Assembly (NCBI GenBank): GCA_947644185.1
Contig: CANRZC010000086.1
Span: forward strand, 1-8,862
From: an uncultured Acetatifactor sp.
Lineage (GTDB): Bacteria; Bacillota; Clostridia; Lachnospirales; Lachnospiraceae
Reading direction: 5' to 3'
DNA length: 8,862 bases
The notes under the pieces were generated by a model that did no database searches, was not told where the DNA came from, and was given only the letters and a program-made list of their open reading frames with translations. Shown here one piece after another: positions 6,266 to 8,862 of this stretch. The position numbers were made by a program, and so were the translations under genes. Numbering within the stretch: the first letter of the stretch is position 1; the number at the start of each line of letters is the position of its first letter.

Positions 6266-8806
6266 CTATCTCTCCGAAACCTCATAAACACTTCTGGCCC
6301 GGTAAGCCCCTGAAGTCTCAGCGGCCTTATCCTTGCCCTCTGTGAAATCCCTGCAAGAAAGGATCTGGAAGGTCCTGGTTCCCGCCTCCATGTCTACAAA
6401 ATTGTCGTCCAGCCGCAGGATCCCCTGCTCAGTCTCCACGCTGACGGATTTTGCATAGTTGGCTGCTGTCACCGTAACCATGTCCCCCTCTACGGACACC
6501 GAAAGTTCTGGATCCAGAAAAGCATAGTGCTTTGGCGCACAGAACAGGGTGGTGCCGGAAGAGACCAGATTTCCATCTACATATAGCCCATATTCCAAAT
6601 GCACCTTCAGCGGATCTATGTCATTGCAGTCCAGATGGGGAAGCCATGCACCCCCATACGCTGGCACTGACACCGGAAACTGTCCCTCTCTGACCACAGA
6701 GGAATCCGGCAGCCGAAGTGCCCATTTTACCAGACCGCTTACTGGTTCCCCAGTCTCATTGGCCACATGGAGATCAGCGCTGATATCTATGGCACAGGGC
6801 AGGGTATTGACATAAGGCTTCTGGTCAATCTCTCCATGCTCTTCGCAGGAGAGAAGCACAGGCGCGAACATGCGCTTTTCCGCGTACTGCAGCGCCTTCC
6901 AGTTTCCATAATAGTCCAGGCTGGCCCAGCTGGCTACAGGCCAGATATCATTGAGCTGCCATACCACTGTGCCCATACAGGTCCCTCGAAAGCGCCGGAA
7001 ATGCTCCACCCCGTAGCGGATGGCCTCCGCCTGGAGCAATTGGGAACAGTACAGCAGTTCATCAAAATTCTTCGGGTAGAGATAAGTCTGGGACAAATAA
7101 TTGGAAATCTTGCCATTGGCCGAGGTATTCCTCTGGTGCAGCTCCATTACCCGAGAATAGATATTCCTGTCCCCCTCCTCTGTAAAGCGGCGGACTGTCT
7201 GCAGCGCCGGGAAGGACTGGAAGCCAAACTCTGACAAAAAGCGGTAATGGTGTTTTCTGTAGGCCGTAAAAGGCTCATTGCCATGCCACACACCCCAGTA
7301 GTGAACATCTCCCACATTCTCCGCATTGCTGTTCTCAAAATTTCCACCGGAGCTGGGGGAAGAAGGCCAATAGAAGGTCATGGGATCTTCCTCTTCCACA
7401 AGCTTCGGAATCACATACTCATATAGGCGAATGTAGTCATAATATTGTTTTTTCGACTGGGGCCAGGCCAAAGTCTCATACTGGGTCTCCATCTCATTGT
7501 TGCCGCACCACAGCCCAATGCTGGGGTGTGAGCGAAGCCTGCGAATATTCTGGCGAATTTCCGCGGACACATTGGCCTCAAATTCAGCGTCCAACTCATA
7601 GGACGCACAGGCGAACATAAAGTCATGCCAGATGACCAGCCCTCTCTCATCGCAGACATCATAGAAAAAGTCATCTGGAAAATACCCGCCTCCCCAGATG
7701 CGGATACAGTTGTGATGGGCTTCCTGGGCGGAAGCTAACAGCATATCTGTGCGCTCCCTGTTCTGGCGCGTCAAAATATTGTCCTCCGGGATATAGTCAG
7801 CTCCCATGGCGAATATCTGCAGGCCATTCACCTCAAAGGCAAAGTTACGGCCGGGAAGCTTTTTGCTCTTTCTGTCCGCCATCAAGATTTTCCTATCTCC
7901 ATGGTTCATGATAAAATCATTTCCATCATCCAGATCCTCTGCCTGATTGGTGAGATGCTGGTCCCATACCTCATCCGGCTTAGGATCCCTGTTCACTGTC
8001 ATGGTCCGCAGGCCAATACGCTTCTGCCAGATATCCAGGGGCTGGGTCTTCCCCTCCATGTCTGTGGCGGGAACCAGCAGGACCTTCACCTGGTACAAAG
8101 GCTGCTCCCCGTATCCGTTGGGCCACCACAGTTTGGGCTCTGTAATCGTCAGGGCCACAGGGACATGACTACTTTTGAAATCCCAGGAAAGGCCTGTGAG
8201 ATTCTGCGAGAACACAGCGCTTTCTACAGAATTCACCGGCTCACTCTCAGCGGACCATACTGTGCCCTCCGGCGATGTGACAAACACTACCAGCTTCACT
8301 GCGCTCTCTCCTGCCTCTGGCATCCATTCCACCTCAGCGTCCACAGTCAGCTCCACAGCGGCCACCTGATTGCCCTGTAGGGTCTGTTTTGTAATCTGAT
8401 GCTTTTGTGTCACATACACCTGTCCAATGCGCGCAGTGTCCAGGGCACAGACTGTGACCTCCCGAAACAGGCCGGCATCTGGAAGCCTGGGGCCCCAATC
8501 CCAACCGAACATGCAAGCTGCCTTGCGCAGATGCGGAAACCCCGGCATGGCGTCCTCAGACCCACCCACAGGGCATTTCTCATTCTCTTCTTCAATATAG
8601 CGAGTAGGCGAGTAAAGGACTACTTTCAAGTGATATACTGTATCCTCCCCATCGTCCTTTACCTCCATGGTAATATCATACTCCCATACCCGATTCATAT
8701 TGTAGGCCACGCCCAGGAGCTTTCCGTCCAAATAGATATCTGCCAGGGTGTCGATTCCATCAAAGCGAAGAAACAGTCTGTCCGCCTGTCTATCTGCTTT
8801 GCTCAA
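6266..8806 (-). CDS. GH2 beta-mannosidase, N-terminus missing
   Basis: A glycoside hydrolase family 2 enzyme that removes terminal beta-mannose from the non-reducing end of oligosaccharides. From the first open codon (TTG 8806), residues 1-130 are most of the sugar-binding jelly roll (RFDGIDTLADIYLDG, FGWDWGPRLPD), followed by an immunoglobulin-like domain ending in WQKRIGLRT (260-268). The TIM barrel holds IRIWGGGYFPDDFFYDVCDE, the acid/base Glu438 in GNNE and the nucleophile Glu526 in FLSEFG. C-terminal beta domains follow from about 650. About 55-65 N-terminal residues usual in this family are absent: a TAG at 8821-8819 interrupts the frame, although the codons after it (ITFTLSKAD) still fit the family. 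No ribosome binding site lies at proper distance from the TTG. It could be a pseudogene or carry sequencing errors. Both catalytic residues remain. An extra segment at about 281-316 precedes the barrel. Confidence 0.88.
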   Translation of the reverse strand: MSKADRQADRLFLRFDGIDTLADIYLDGKLLGVAYNMNRVWEYDITMEVKDDGEDTVYHLKVVLYSPTRYIEEENEKCPVGGSEDAMPGFPHLRKAACMFGWDWGPRLPDAGLFREVTVCALDTARIGQVYVTQKHQITKQTLQGNQVAAVELTVDAEVEWMPEAGESAVKLVVFVTSPEGTVWSAESEPVNSVESAVFSQNLTGLSWDFKSSHVPVALTITEPKLWWPNGYGEQPLYQVKVLLVPATDMEGKTQPLDIWQKRIGLRTMTVNRDPKPDEVWDQHLTNQAEDLDDGNDFIMNHGDRKILMADRKSKKLPGRNFAFEVNGLQIFAMGADYIPEDNILTRQNRERTDMLLASAQEAHHNCIRIWGGGYFPDDFFYDVCDERGLVIWHDFMFACASYELDAEFEANVSAEIRQNIRRLRSHPSIGLWCGNNEMETQYETLAWPQSKKQYYDYIRLYEYVIPKLVEEEDPMTFYWPSSPSSGGNFENSNAENVGDVHYWGVWHGNEPFTAYRKHHYRFLSEFGFQSFPALQTVRRFTEEGDRNIYSRVMELHQRNTSANGKISNYLSQTYLYPKNFDELLYCSQLLQAEAIRYGVEHFRRFRGTCMGTVVWQLNDIWPVASWASLDYYGNWKALQYAEKRMFAPVLLSCEEHGEIDQKPYVNTLPCAIDISADLHVANETGEPVSGLVKWALRLPDSSVVREGQFPVSVPAYGGAWLPHLDCNDIDPLKVHLEYGLYVDGNLVSSGTTLFCAPKHYAFLDPELSVSVEGDMVTVTAANYAKSVSVETEQGILRLDDNFVDMEAGTRTFQILSCRDFTEGKDKAAETSGAYRARSVYEVSER

Positions 8807-8862
8807 GGTAAATGTAATCTACTGCTTCCTCATATGTCATAGTCTATCTATTGTCCACCTTT
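8807..8862 (-). other. Disrupted 5' part of the beta-mannosidase gene
   Basis: No single frame is open here. The mannosidase frame contains TGA (8839-8837) and TAG (8821-8819). A neighbouring frame has ATG 8840 and reads MTYEEAVDYIYL before ending at TAG just inside the mannosidase ORF; it is shut further upstream by TAG 8846-8844. Switching from that frame to the mannosidase frame near 8818 would give DYITFTLSKAD, which suits the strand before RFDG. This suggests at least two lesions, true or sequencing, rather than a real start. Confidence 0.45.

Noticed and set aside
8808..8840. MTYEEAVDYIYL frame resembling the start of folylpolyglutamate synthase (FolC).
   Set aside because: It closes after 16 codons inside the mannosidase ORF and has no well-spaced ribosome binding site. 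The resemblance is short, and a frameshifted piece of the mannosidase gene explains it better.

Overview
The window looks like a chromosomal stretch from a Gram-positive, moderate-GC anaerobe. The best guess is a Lachnospiraceae-type gut Firmicute. The reasons are strong purine-rich ribosome binding sites, TTGACA/TATAAT-type promoters, an XRE regulator with a membrane C-terminus of a kind common in that group, and a GH2 beta-mannosidase with Clostridia-like motifs. This placement is inference; no rRNA or tRNA gene is present to settle it.

Every credible gene lies on the minus strand, so the window reads from right to left. At the right edge is a GH2 beta-mannosidase (8806-6266) with both catalytic glutamates but no intact N-terminus. 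It is followed, 47 bases on, by a sugar isomerase/epimerase-like TIM barrel (6218-5331). A GNAT acetyltransferase (5331-4879) is joined to that gene by a TGATG stop/start overlap. After a 79-base gap come an acyltransferase-3 family membrane protein (4799-3582) and, 30 bases later, a large polytopic membrane protein with GT-C-like features (3551-1602). The first three fit cytoplasmic glycan or glycoside catabolism. The last two fit envelope glycan building and acyl decoration. No terminator was seen between them, so read-through is possible.

The left 1.6 kb is a regulatory module. An XRE regulator with about four membrane helices (1451-582) has its own promoter, with a 15-bp dyad beside the -35 box. 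Only 13 bases after its stop codon begins a second promoter (568-540). That promoter drives a short leader ORF of ten codons, MLIFACGRMR, with a good ribosome binding site, then alternative RNA pairings and a strong intrinsic terminator (367-339). Beyond the terminator is the start of what looks like an ABC half-transporter (249-40), broken after about 69 residues.

The most interesting part is this leader. It has the parts of a ribosome-mediated transcription attenuator, and its peptide ends in Arg-Met-Arg, which matches the +X+ motif at which macrolides stall ribosomes. The likely reading is an antibiotic-sensing switch in front of a multidrug ABC transporter whose gene is now truncated or interrupted near the window edge.
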